A stretch of 64,000 bases of DNA from an uncultured Pseudomonadales bacterium (GTDB lineage Bacteria > Pseudomonadota > Gammaproteobacteria > Pseudomonadales > Cellvibrionaceae), in the NCBI GenBank assembly GCA_947487765.1, contig CANKXO010000001.1, forward strand, positions 1,054,001 to 1,118,000, written 5' to 3'. The notes below the pieces were generated by a model. That model saw only the letters and a list, made by a program, of their open reading frames with translations. It was not told where the DNA came from and ran no database searches. The stretch's first letter is position 1; each line of letters opens with the position of its first letter. A program made the translations under genes and the position numbers. Positions 18,110-26,399 of this stretch are shown here, piece after piece.

Positions 18110-18574
18110 TTATCGTGCTTCCATTACAGCTTGCATTCTTACTAATGATTCTTTTGGCCAGACGTCACTTGGGTCATAAAACTCTTTAACAGCAGGTATA
18201 CCTTCCTTCAGCTGAACCCAGTGTTGCTTACTTTTTGTGAATATATTGATATCGGGTGGAAATGCTCCTGGGTTTTCCAATGAGCCTACACGAATAAACG
18301 AGAAATCTTCTCCAAGAGCAGCGTAAGTGCTCCACAGCGCAATTTTGCAGTTAGAACAACGATGAATGGTTTGCCCCATACCGCTTCCGGTCTCCATGAT
18401 AATCCCTTCTGTAGAACCTGATATTTGTTTAATACAATGACTTTCTATCATTGCATTCAGTGCATGAGCGGAGCCACTTTGGCGTTGGCAGTTTATGCAA
18501 TGGCACGCATGGACAAATAATGGGCTGTCGGATATTTCATAGTGAACTGCGCCACAGCTACATTGGCCTTTCAT
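18110..18574 (-). CDS. GFA/CENP-V domain zinc protein
   Basis: 154 residues. The zinc-binding cysteine set of the glutathione-dependent formaldehyde-activating (GFA) family is present: CSCGAVHYEI at the N-terminus, CHCINCQRQSG near residue 26 and HRCSNCKIALW near residue 92. Most members have no proven formaldehyde activity, so a general thiol- or glutathione-linked role is the safer label. It is convergent with the lipoprotein gene and lies between the TAXI binding protein and the TRAP permease on the same strand. A ggaggaattgtt ribosome region precedes the ATG. Confidence 0.88.
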   Translation of the reverse strand: MKGQCSCGAVHYEISDSPLFVHACHCINCQRQSGSAHALNAMIESHCIKQISGSTEGIIMETGSGMGQTIHRCSNCKIALWSTYAALGEDFSFIRVGSLENPGAFPPDINIFTKSKQHWVQLKEGIPAVKEFYDPSDVWPKESLVRMQAVMEAR

Positions 18575-18704
18575 AACAATTCCTCCATTAGTTAGATAAA
18601 GCTACCTTTCAGTAGATAGATATAATCGCTCTATTGTGTAGCGAAATCAAGCTGCTGGCTAATATATGTGTTCTTGGATAATGTAATGAAGAGTGGGTGA
18701 ACCT

Positions 18705-18746
18705 AAAAAAGAATGTAAATAGCCTGTAAACCAGCTATTTACATTC
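18705..18746 (-). terminator. Rho-independent terminator of the TAXI binding protein
   Basis: On the minus strand a perfect 13-base stem (arms 18734-18746 and 18711-18723) with a 10-base loop is followed directly by six T residues (18705-18710). It begins 10 bases after the stop of the binding-protein gene, so that gene is a single transcription unit. Confidence 0.9.
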
Positions 18747-18755
18747 TGGTAGGTA

Positions 18756-19715
18756 TTATAGAAAGCCTACTTCTTTATAGTATTTTTCTGCGCCAGGGTG
18801 GATAGGTCCTATAATCGCCGCCAGATAATCCTTATTAACACCATTCCACCAAGGGTTTGCTTTGCCCATTTTTTGCTTTTCTTCCCAATAGGTTTTGGTT
18901 AGTTGATAGGCGACTTCATCACTCATTTTTGTTGTCGCATAAGCAACAACTTCCAATGTCGTTGTGGTGACATCATTCCCTTGTCCCGCATAAGTCCCTT
19001 TAGGAATGACTAATGCTTTACGCTTGGCAATAGATTTTGAAGAGCTTCTTTCCTTTTCTCCTAACGAAATAATGGTAACCGGCATAGACGCGGCTGCCTC
19101 AACTACATTCGGAGCAGGGTAAGAGCCGGCGGTAACAAAACCGTCAATTTGCCCGTTCTTCAGTGCAGGAACAGCATTAGATAGTTCAACACTAGCAAGT
19201 TTTACTTTCCCTTTTAATCCTAAATCATTAAGGTATTTTTCACCTTCTTTAGCGCCAAAAGAACCTTTACCTAATAAAATGGTTTTACCTTCCATATCGG
19301 CTAAAGATTGGATACCACTTTTTTCAGAAGCGACAAAATGCATGGTTAATGAAGGAATAGGGAATAGGGCGCGAATACTATTAAAAGCAGGGTTCTCTTT
19401 GCCTTTAAACATTGCTTTACCGGCTTTAGCCAGCTTTACAAGCACTGGAGGTGTAGTAAACACATAATCGGCACCACGAGCAGGTACCTGCACGACATTT
19501 GATACAGACCCTTGTCCTTCCTCGACAGTGACTAGAATTTCACCATTGCTACCAACTTTAACTGCTTCTGCAATTTGTACTCCCATTTGATAATAAGACG
19601 ACGTAGTTTTAGCAGAACGGTAAGTAATACGTGTATCCGCTTGAGTCAACTGGCTAAAGGTGGCTATGGAGCTTATTGTTGCGATGGCAACAATCGAGCT
19701 AAATCTAAATTTCAT
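18756..19715 (-). CDS. TAXI family TRAP transporter solute-binding protein
   Basis: 319 residues with a signal peptide (MKFRFSSIVAIATISSIATFSQLTQAD). The mature start ITYRSAKTTSSYYQMGVQIAEAV is the characteristic TAXI-type ligand-binding opening, and SLADMEGKTILLGKGSFGAKEG is typical of the family hinge. It presumably delivers its ligand to the fused TRAP permease at 15273-17072. A strong ggagga ribosome site precedes the ATG, and a Rho-independent terminator follows the stop, fitting the usual high expression of a binding protein relative to its permease. The ligand is unknown; known TAXI proteins bind glutamate or 2-oxoglutarate-like compounds. Confidence 0.92.
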   Translation of the reverse strand: MKFRFSSIVAIATISSIATFSQLTQADTRITYRSAKTTSSYYQMGVQIAEAVKVGSNGEILVTVEEGQGSVSNVVQVPARGADYVFTTPPVLVKLAKAGKAMFKGKENPAFNSIRALFPIPSLTMHFVASEKSGIQSLADMEGKTILLGKGSFGAKEGEKYLNDLGLKGKVKLASVELSNAVPALKNGQIDGFVTAGSYPAPNVVEAAASMPVTIISLGEKERSSSKSIAKRKALVIPKGTYAGQGNDVTTTTLEVVAYATTKMSDEVAYQLTKTYWEEKQKMGKANPWWNGVNKDYLAAIIGPIHPGAEKYYKEVGFL

Positions 19716-19955
19716 GATTTCCTCCAGATAAGATCTAATTATTATTGTGTATATATGACTAATTACATACCTAGTGTTTAGCTATCAGGTGACTAGGTTA
19801 TATGAAAAGCATTAAATATAGGAATATTCTATAAGTCAAAAGAAATAGTTGTATTCATCAAAACTAAGAAACTTGATGGGTTAAAAGCGTTTTGCAGGAG
19901 TCACTTGATAGATTAAAATTTACTCTTTATTTTGCCGATCCTTATTAAAAAGCAA

Positions 19956-20981
19956 TTACTTAAGAATCTCTTTATTAGCAAGCTGTGATTTTGGTAAGCC
20001 GCCTTTAGCAAAGACGCTATTTCGAATAAAATCACCTAAAAACCTGTGTGGATCAGTGTTTGATGATTTCCTCATAATGAATTGCCTGATTCTAAATACT
20101 ATAAAGCCACTTATCCAGGCAAGATCAGCAAGTGCTGCGTAAAATATTCCATGATTTTTAATAAAATATCGCCGTCTTGAATCAAACCAATATTGAGGTT
20201 TACGATTAGAGTTTCCGATTTTTGTTTTTTTGCGGCTTTGCCCACAAATATCCATCACTCTTGCTTGTGGTACATACCAACAGGACCATCCGGTACGTTT
20301 TGCTTGTAAGCAAAGGTCGGTTTCTTCGTAGAAAAGAAAATATCCTTCGTCCATTAAACCAACAGACTCAAATACTTCTCGACGTAGTAACATAGCGCCA
20401 CCAGGTATCCAATCCACCTCACATTCATTATCCGTCATTTTTCTTGTAACAACTGAGTTCGACAAAAGTTTACTAACAATCCCTAAGCGTAAACCTGATT
20501 CCAATTCACTTAAAATACTCGGAAATCGGAAGGCAATAGATAATAACTGGCCTTCACTATTTTCTAAGCTTGGCCCAATAATCCCTGCGCTAGGGTGTTG
20601 CTCCATAAAATTTATCAGCGTTTTTAATGCATTAGGTCGAACTTGAGTGTCAGGATTGAGTATAAAGAAATAAGAGGGGGGAGTAGTCGACTTAGATGTT
20701 GAACGTATTCCTAAGTTATTTCCAAAGGCATATCCGCCATTGTAGCTCGAAGAAAGTACTGATGCCCAGCTTCCCCACCCATTATTGTTAATGGCGGCTT
20801 GCAATTGTTTAACAGAGCCATCACCTGAATCGTTATCAACAATAATAACGTTTGTTCCAGGTAGATCTTGTATCTCACTAGCTAACGAATTCAAACAATC
20901 GATTGTTAAGTTAGAGACACGATAATTAACAATAATGATAGACAATAAGGCTTTTGGATTTTTCATATTTTTATTTATCAT
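19956..20981 (-). CDS. Glycosyltransferase family 2 (rhamnosyltransferase-like)
   Basis: 341 residues. The GT-A nucleotide-sugar fold is clear: LLSIIIVNYRVSN at the N-terminus, VIIVDNDSGDGS near residue 45, the metal-binding FILNPDTQVRPNAL near residue 105 and the acceptor-side FYEETDLCLQAKRTGW near residue 220. This pattern matches WbbL-type rhamnosyl or related transferases. A hydrophobic segment near residue 290 may associate with the membrane. The gene starts 27 bases after the stop of the large synthase on the same strand, so it is probably in that operon. It may glycosylate the synthase product, which is an inference from position. Confidence 0.88.
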   Translation of the reverse strand: MINKNMKNPKALLSIIIVNYRVSNLTIDCLNSLASEIQDLPGTNVIIVDNDSGDGSVKQLQAAINNNGWGSWASVLSSSYNGGYAFGNNLGIRSTSKSTTPPSYFFILNPDTQVRPNALKTLINFMEQHPSAGIIGPSLENSEGQLLSIAFRFPSILSELESGLRLGIVSKLLSNSVVTRKMTDNECEVDWIPGGAMLLRREVFESVGLMDEGYFLFYEETDLCLQAKRTGWSCWYVPQARVMDICGQSRKKTKIGNSNRKPQYWFDSRRRYFIKNHGIFYAALADLAWISGFIVFRIRQFIMRKSSNTDPHRFLGDFIRNSVFAKGGLPKSQLANKEILK

Positions 20982-21008
20982 ATAGTGTTATGCAATTTTT
21001 AAAACCGA

Positions 21009-24000
21009 TTATCTATTTCCCTGAATGTAAGCCTCTATTTTTTCGGCTAATACTTGCGCATTGGGCTCGTATAAACAACTTGAATGACCGCCAGGAACAT
21101 CGTGAACAACGATTTCTCCTTCTACTCTTTCACTCCAACCAAATAGAGGGTCGCTATGTTTTTCAATATTAGGCGTATCATCGATCAGCGGGTCATTATT
21201 TATCAGTTTTTCAGTCGCTCTAAAAAGAGTAACTTTTCCTTGGTAATTTTTGGGTTTATCCTCTCGAACAGCATACTGATAAACAACCCTTACCGGAATG
21301 TTCTGTAAAAAATCGGGGAGCTCATGACCATTATCTAAATAATGTCTATAAAGGCTCATCTTTAGTTTATTTCTAATTCGAGCAACCTTATTAACAAATT
21401 CATAGATAAGTGTATTGCCTAATTTGGCGAACAATGTTTTAGCGATATAAACTAATTTCTTGCCTATTTTTAGTTCTTGAGAATGTTCAAAGGCTTCTGT
21501 GAGTCTATTTCGACGTTTCCTGGCATGCCAACTTTTTTCATTCGCAGATTGGTCATCTGCTGCATCCAGTAAAGCTAGTATTTCTATATTTTCCCCTTGA
21601 GCCTGCAGTTGGCAGGCAACTTCAAAAGCAAGAACCCCACCAGCACATAAACCACCGATTAAATATGGCCCCTTTGATTGTATTGTGTGCATTTTTTCAA
21701 TGTAATAGGCTGCCATATCGGAAAGTCGGGTATGGAGGATAGGAAAGTTTTCTTTACTATGAGGTCGTATACCATAAACCGGACGATCATCATCTAAATG
21801 TCGCGCTAGGTGTGCATATAATACTGTTTCTCCATCTCCATCATGTATTAGAAATATAGGAGGTTTCGAGCCGCCGAGCTTCATTGACACAAGCGAAGAA
21901 TCTAGTGGGAACGAGCTTTGTTTAGATGAATGATATTCAGGAATCGGTGTTGAAAGTTTGATGTCACTTTGTATTGACTGTTCAATATAGCTTGATAAGT
22001 TCTCGATAGTGACTGCACGAAAAAATTCTACTGTAGGAACATCACTGTTAGTTTTTTCAAATACCTTCTTTTTAAGTTGTGGGATCAGTAGTGAATGAAC
22101 ACCAAGGTCAAAGTAATTATCTGTTATTTCTATTTTATCTATATTTAATACTTCTTCAAAAATTTTAGTAATATCAACTACAATTTTTTTCTCGTTAGAA
22201 GATTCTGAATATTTTCCTAAGTGGTTTTGTATAACATATTTTGAAAGGTTATTAATATTTACGGCTCGAAAAAACTCTACAGTAGGTATATCAAAACCTG
22301 TCTTTTCAAATATTTTCTTTTTTAATTGGGGGATAAGTAATGAATGAACGCCCAAATCAAAATAATTGTCTGTTAAGCTAATGTCATTTAAATTTAATAC
22401 TTTTCCGAAAACTACAGCAATATTAGTTATAATCTCATTTTCGACATAGGATTGTGATGGCTTTTTAATAAAAGTTTGCGTAATGTATTCTGAGAGTTTT
22501 AGAACATTAGTCGCACGGAAAAATTCTACCGTGGGAATATCATATCCGGTTTTGTCAAATACTTTCTTTTTAAGCTGTGGGATTAGTAGTGAATGAACAC
22601 CGAGGTCAAAGTAATTATCCTCTACATTCAATTTTTCCATATTTAATACTTGCTCAAATATTTCGGAAATAACAACGGCGATTTCTGTCCTTTTGCTTTC
22701 ATGGTTAGCATTCTCGTAGGGAGAAGAGGAGTCTAATGAACTAGCCATGTTTAAATATTTTGATATAACTATCCCTTGTTTATCTAACCCATAAATATAG
22801 TTGCCAGGTTCTCGTTCGATTATCGCAAGTAAAGCTTGCCCCGCTTCTCTTGGTTTTAATGGGATATAGCCCTCTGCAATGAGTGCTTCTTGATCATTAC
22901 GGCCGGCTGCCAGACCTGTGTCATCCCAACGGCCATAATTAATCACCCATGTGTCTATATCACGTTGTTGTTGGCAAAATGTGTTGAGATAAGCGTTAGC
23001 GATAGAATAGGCTGCTAATCCTGTGCCGCCTAATAGACCAGTTGTTGATGAGATGGCAATAAACTTAAAATTTTCTCGATTAGAAAAAATTTTATATAAA
23101 ACCTCTGTTCCTGCCTGTTTTGTTTTCAGTGATGCATCGAGCAATAGCTCGTTAAATTCTGATATTTTTCCTGCTGCTAATATGCCTGCAGTATGTACGA
23201 CACCACAGATTTTTTTCCCTCTTTCTTTTTCTATTGTCGAGATGACTTTTGCAAAAACAGTTTCATCCGCAATATCAGTGGATTGATAGCATACATCACC
23301 GATTTTCTGTAGTTCCTGCAGGCGACTTATACGTGTTGCTATACTTCCGCCTTCGGCACAAATTAGAGGCCATGATTCTTGCTCTGGTAAGGGAGTACGC
23401 CCTACAAGTGCCAGAGTAACCTTATAGCGTTGCAATAATAGTTTAGCAATTTCAAAAGCAACACCACCTAATCCACCGGTGATCAATACTAACTGTCCAG
23501 TAGAAAAAGGGCAGCCATGCCGCTCTCTTTTATCCATTTCAATTGATTTTAGGCCAAGTCTATACACAGCCCCTTGGCGAATAGCAATTTGAGTAAAGCT
23601 TGTATCTTGAAAAATAACTTTCCCTAGTTGTTGAAAGTCAAGTTCATCGCTATCAATGAATTTAAAGTGGCTGCTATATATTTCTTTATTAAATACTTCT
23701 ACTAAACCAAGAAGTGATGCCTTCTCAGGATCGACATCGGTACCTCTTATTTTTTCATTAGTAACATACTGTCCTTTATGAGTAGAAATTATTGTCGTTG
23801 CTGTAATATTTAACTTTTGTATAATCTTTGCAAGACTAATAACTGATCTTGTTAAGGGTAATTTTTTATTCTTTTCTCTAGTCTTTGTTTTTATACTATC
23901 TTCGCAGGAAATGAAACCACCCAAATGGATAATAAAATCAAGATTAGATGTGGATTTTAGTGTAATTTCAAGTTGTTGATCATAGTCAGATTTATTATAA

Positions 24001-25973
24001 AAAATAATAGGACAATGCTGAATGATTAACCCATTTTTTTTAATAAACTCATCTGCTTGCATCTGATTATTGGCAATAATTAAAGTATGTGTGCCATTCC
24101 TAATAGTACTTTTTTGCTCTAACTCAAACGAATAGTAATACTGCTCAAAAAAAGCATCAGGAATCACTTCTGTGGGTGTTGTAGTCAGAGATAATTTTTG
24201 TGTATAACGACTCAGTTCATTTTCTTGAAGCTGTCGTTTAAGCTCTTTTCGATCGACTTTACCAATAGATGAACGCGGTATTTTTTCATAGGGAATAGGA
24301 ATAATGATCCCAGGGCGAATACCAAATACAGATAAAATTTGGCTGTTTATCTTATCAAATACAGTAGTTGGGTCAGAATTTTTAGAATGCCCAAATACTA
24401 ATGCCAGTATTTCTTCACCAGAATCAGTTTTTTCTGTAACTAATGCAGTAACAGAACTAGCATTTAATTCTGTCATTGATTCAAGTACAGTTTCTACATC
24501 TGAAAGTGAAATATTGCGGCCATTAACAATCATTATTTGTTTACTTCTACCAGTAATATGCAGGCAGCCTTCAGAATCAATAATGCCTAAATCACCTGTT
24601 TTAAACCACTTGTCATGAGTAAAGCTTTGAGAGTTGGCGTCTTCATTGAGATGATAACCAGATGTAATGCTTGGTCCTTTAACTTCGAGTTCACCTTCTT
24701 GATCGCGATGCAGTACTTCTCCTTTATCATTGACAATTCTTAATGAAGTTCCAGGTAAAGGAGGACCAAGAGAAACGGAAGGAGATAAGCCATTATCTTT
24801 AATTGTAAATGTTGTTGATGAGGTAACACCAGAACAGGTTTCTGACATTCCCCATGCTGGCCGCATTGCATTATGAGGTAAGCCAAAAGCATTCATTAAT
24901 TGTATAAATTTTTGTGCCTGTGCAGCGACTACCTTTTCTCCACCATTCAAAATAAATCGGAGGCAGTGTAGGTCCCAATGACGTCCACTTAAGTTATCTT
25001 TTTGGGTATTTATTAATGCAAAAGCGAAATTTGGTGCCCAAGTAATAGTGACTCTAAATTTATCTATCCAATCTAGCCAAATTAGTGGGTCTTCTAAAAA
25101 TAAATTCATCGATGCTTGAATTTGTTGGCAGGAGGTCCAAATATCACGAATATGAAACATAACCAGGCCGCCAACATGATCCAGCGGTAAAAAATTTAGG
25201 GAGATATCATCTGATGTGAAACCATCATGCTGCCACGATGCTTGGCAACGAGCCAAAATTGCCTGGTGACTTTGCCTAACTAACTTCGGTTTACCTGTTG
25301 AACCTGATGTTAGCAATAATAATGCATTATTAGTTGGAGCAGGGCGTTCAAATTTTGTTGGAGTAGAGCATTTGTATCCACGTAAATCTTCCACGGATAA
25401 TGCAACTTTAGGCTCAGGTAAAAAGCCAGCTTGTGTGCTACTAGAAAATATTGCATAAGGAGACGAAAGAAGTTTCCACACATCCAAAAAGCTATCCACT
25501 ATGTCTGGATTATTAGGTTCGGAAGGTAATGATACGGGTAGAACGGTTGCCCCAATGAGCTGGCAAGCCCAAAAAACTTCCACAAATTGCCTCTTGATAT
25601 CTATGGATAAAATAACAGGCTCATTAGGCTTCACTCCATTTTGGAGTAGACCTTCAGCAATGTTATACGCAGTTTCCAATAACTCACTGTATCGGGTATG
25701 GGTAATAGATCCATCATCATCAATAAATGAAATTCCATTAGCTCCATTTGCTGCATCAATCAATATATCTATTAATGTTTTATTACAGTAGGACTTCTTT
25801 TTTAAATCAATGGGCTTTCCTTCCGTTATAGCTTTATCATTGATAGTCATTTTTGCTTGAATTTGCTCTAGGCTATTATTTCGAGAAGGAGTTACTTCCT
25901 TAGGGATCAGATCAAATATATTTACATGTGTTTTATCAGCTATAGAGAAATTATTTTTAGTTTTTTCTGGCAT
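21009..25973 (-). CDS. KS-less megasynthase: adenylation, ketoreductase, three carriers, cysteine thioesterase
   Basis: About 1654 residues from the ATG at 25973; a TTG at 25991 would add six, and those longer-frame numbers are used here. Residues 70-590 are an AMP-forming domain (LTSGSTGKPK at 228, AWGMSET at 379, TGDLG at 465, catalytic Lys in IGKVDRKEL at 578). Its LPLDHVGGL segment looks more like acyl or aryl ligases than amino-acid domains. Residues 830-1075 are a ketoreductase with its structural half before it (ITGGLGG, HTAG, Tyr995 and Asn999). Three carrier domains of about 73 residues follow with phosphopantetheine serines 1134, 1217 and 1300, each in DLGVHSLLIPQLKKK. Residues 1370-1655 are a thioesterase with GGLCAGG (Cys1449), Asp1476 and His1636. 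There is no ketosynthase, acyltransferase or condensation domain. The product is unknown. Confidence 0.9.
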   Translation of the reverse strand: MPEKTKNNFSIADKTHVNIFDLIPKEVTPSRNNSLEQIQAKMTINDKAITEGKPIDLKKKSYCNKTLIDILIDAANGANGISFIDDDGSITHTRYSELLETAYNIAEGLLQNGVKPNEPVILSIDIKRQFVEVFWACQLIGATVLPVSLPSEPNNPDIVDSFLDVWKLLSSPYAIFSSSTQAGFLPEPKVALSVEDLRGYKCSTPTKFERPAPTNNALLLLTSGSTGKPKLVRQSHQAILARCQASWQHDGFTSDDISLNFLPLDHVGGLVMFHIRDIWTSCQQIQASMNLFLEDPLIWLDWIDKFRVTITWAPNFAFALINTQKDNLSGRHWDLHCLRFILNGGEKVVAAQAQKFIQLMNAFGLPHNAMRPAWGMSETCSGVTSSTTFTIKDNGLSPSVSLGPPLPGTSLRIVNDKGEVLHRDQEGELEVKGPSITSGYHLNEDANSQSFTHDKWFKTGDLGIIDSEGCLHITGRSKQIMIVNGRNISLSDVETVLESMTELNASSVTALVTEKTDSGEEILALVFGHSKNSDPTTVFDKINSQILSVFGIRPGIIIPIPYEKIPRSSIGKVDRKELKRQLQENELSRYTQKLSLTTTPTEVIPDAFFEQYYYSFELEQKSTIRNGTHTLIIANNQMQADEFIKKNGLIIQHCPIIFYNKSDYDQQLEITLKSTSNLDFIIHLGGFISCEDSIKTKTREKNKKLPLTRSVISLAKIIQKLNITATTIISTHKGQYVTNEKIRGTDVDPEKASLLGLVEVFNKEIYSSHFKFIDSDELDFQQLGKVIFQDTSFTQIAIRQGAVYRLGLKSIEMDKRERHGCPFSTGQLVLITGGLGGVAFEIAKLLLQRYKVTLALVGRTPLPEQESWPLICAEGGSIATRISRLQELQKIGDVCYQSTDIADETVFAKVISTIEKERGKKICGVVHTAGILAAGKISEFNELLLDASLKTKQAGTEVLYKIFSNRENFKFIAISSTTGLLGGTGLAAYSIANAYLNTFCQQQRDIDTWVINYGRWDDTGLAAGRNDQEALIAEGYIPLKPREAGQALLAIIEREPGNYIYGLDKQGIVISKYLNMASSLDSSSPYENANHESKRTEIAVVISEIFEQVLNMEKLNVEDNYFDLGVHSLLIPQLKKKVFDKTGYDIPTVEFFRATNVLKLSEYITQTFIKKPSQSYVENEIITNIAVVFGKVLNLNDISLTDNYFDLGVHSLLIPQLKKKIFEKTGFDIPTVEFFRAVNINNLSKYVIQNHLGKYSESSNEKKIVVDITKIFEEVLNIDKIEITDNYFDLGVHSLLIPQLKKKVFEKTNSDVPTVEFFRAVTIENLSSYIEQSIQSDIKLSTPIPEYHSSKQSSFPLDSSLVSMKLGGSKPPIFLIHDGDGETVLYAHLARHLDDDRPVYGIRPHSKENFPILHTRLSDMAAYYIEKMHTIQSKGPYLIGGLCAGGVLAFEVACQLQAQGENIEILALLDAADDQSANEKSWHARKRRNRLTEAFEHSQELKIGKKLVYIAKTLFAKLGNTLIYEFVNKVARIRNKLKMSLYRHYLDNGHELPDFLQNIPVRVVYQYAVREDKPKNYQGKVTLFRATEKLINNDPLIDDTPNIEKHSDPLFGWSERVEGEIVVHDVPGGHSSCLYEPNAQVLAEKIEAYIQGNR
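21972..22694 (-). repeat. Three tandem near-identical carrier-domain repeats
   Basis: Three copies of a carrier-domain coding unit (about 22476-22694, 22224-22442 and 21972-22190) have a 249-base (83-residue) period. The helix II core of 15-17 residues is almost identical in all three, and so is the following PTVEFFRA segment. The linkers between them diverge (for example QTFIKKPSQSYVENE versus QNHLGKYSESSNEKK). This points to internal duplication with selection, or gene conversion, on the core. Confidence 0.92.
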
Positions 25974-26399
25974 GACAAGGTACTGGCTCAAATTTCGACG
26001 TTAAAAATAGACAATGATGAGATTCCATTCCAGCTGTCTTAGCATAGAAGCTGCTATGGCTACTCGATTATTGACCTTTTGTTAATTGGCAAGATGCCGA
26101 GCGAATAATACATTATACGAAGTAATACCTCACGTATTTCAGCTGATAAAATTTGTCAATCCTTAAGATTAGTAATATTTGAATATGATGAGTTAGATTT
26201 ATCGCACTAAACAGTAGTTTGAGTATTAATTTTAAATTAAAATGACCAGCTGAGTTTTTGTGTCAATTGATGACGTTTGCTTAAAAGCCAATTGAGTCAA
26301 ACTATTGACAACATAATAAATAGTATGAAACACATATAAACCTACATGGTTAGCTTATAAAAAGTTTATTCGAAACACTATTTCAAGGTAGATAAAAGA
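25974..26399. other. Divergent promoter region of the halogenase/megasynthase locus
   Basis: About 425 AT-rich bases separate the megasynthase (minus strand) from the SyrB2-like enzyme (plus strand). A TTGACA hexamer occurs at 26305-26310, but no good -10 follows at proper spacing. No regulator binding site or ORF was recognised. The shared control region is the main sequence argument that the two genes belong together. Confidence 0.45.

Noticed and set aside
23023-23286. 87-codon frame antisense to the megasynthase ketoreductase
   Set aside because: Antisense shadow without ribosome site; the ketoreductase frame is strongly supported.
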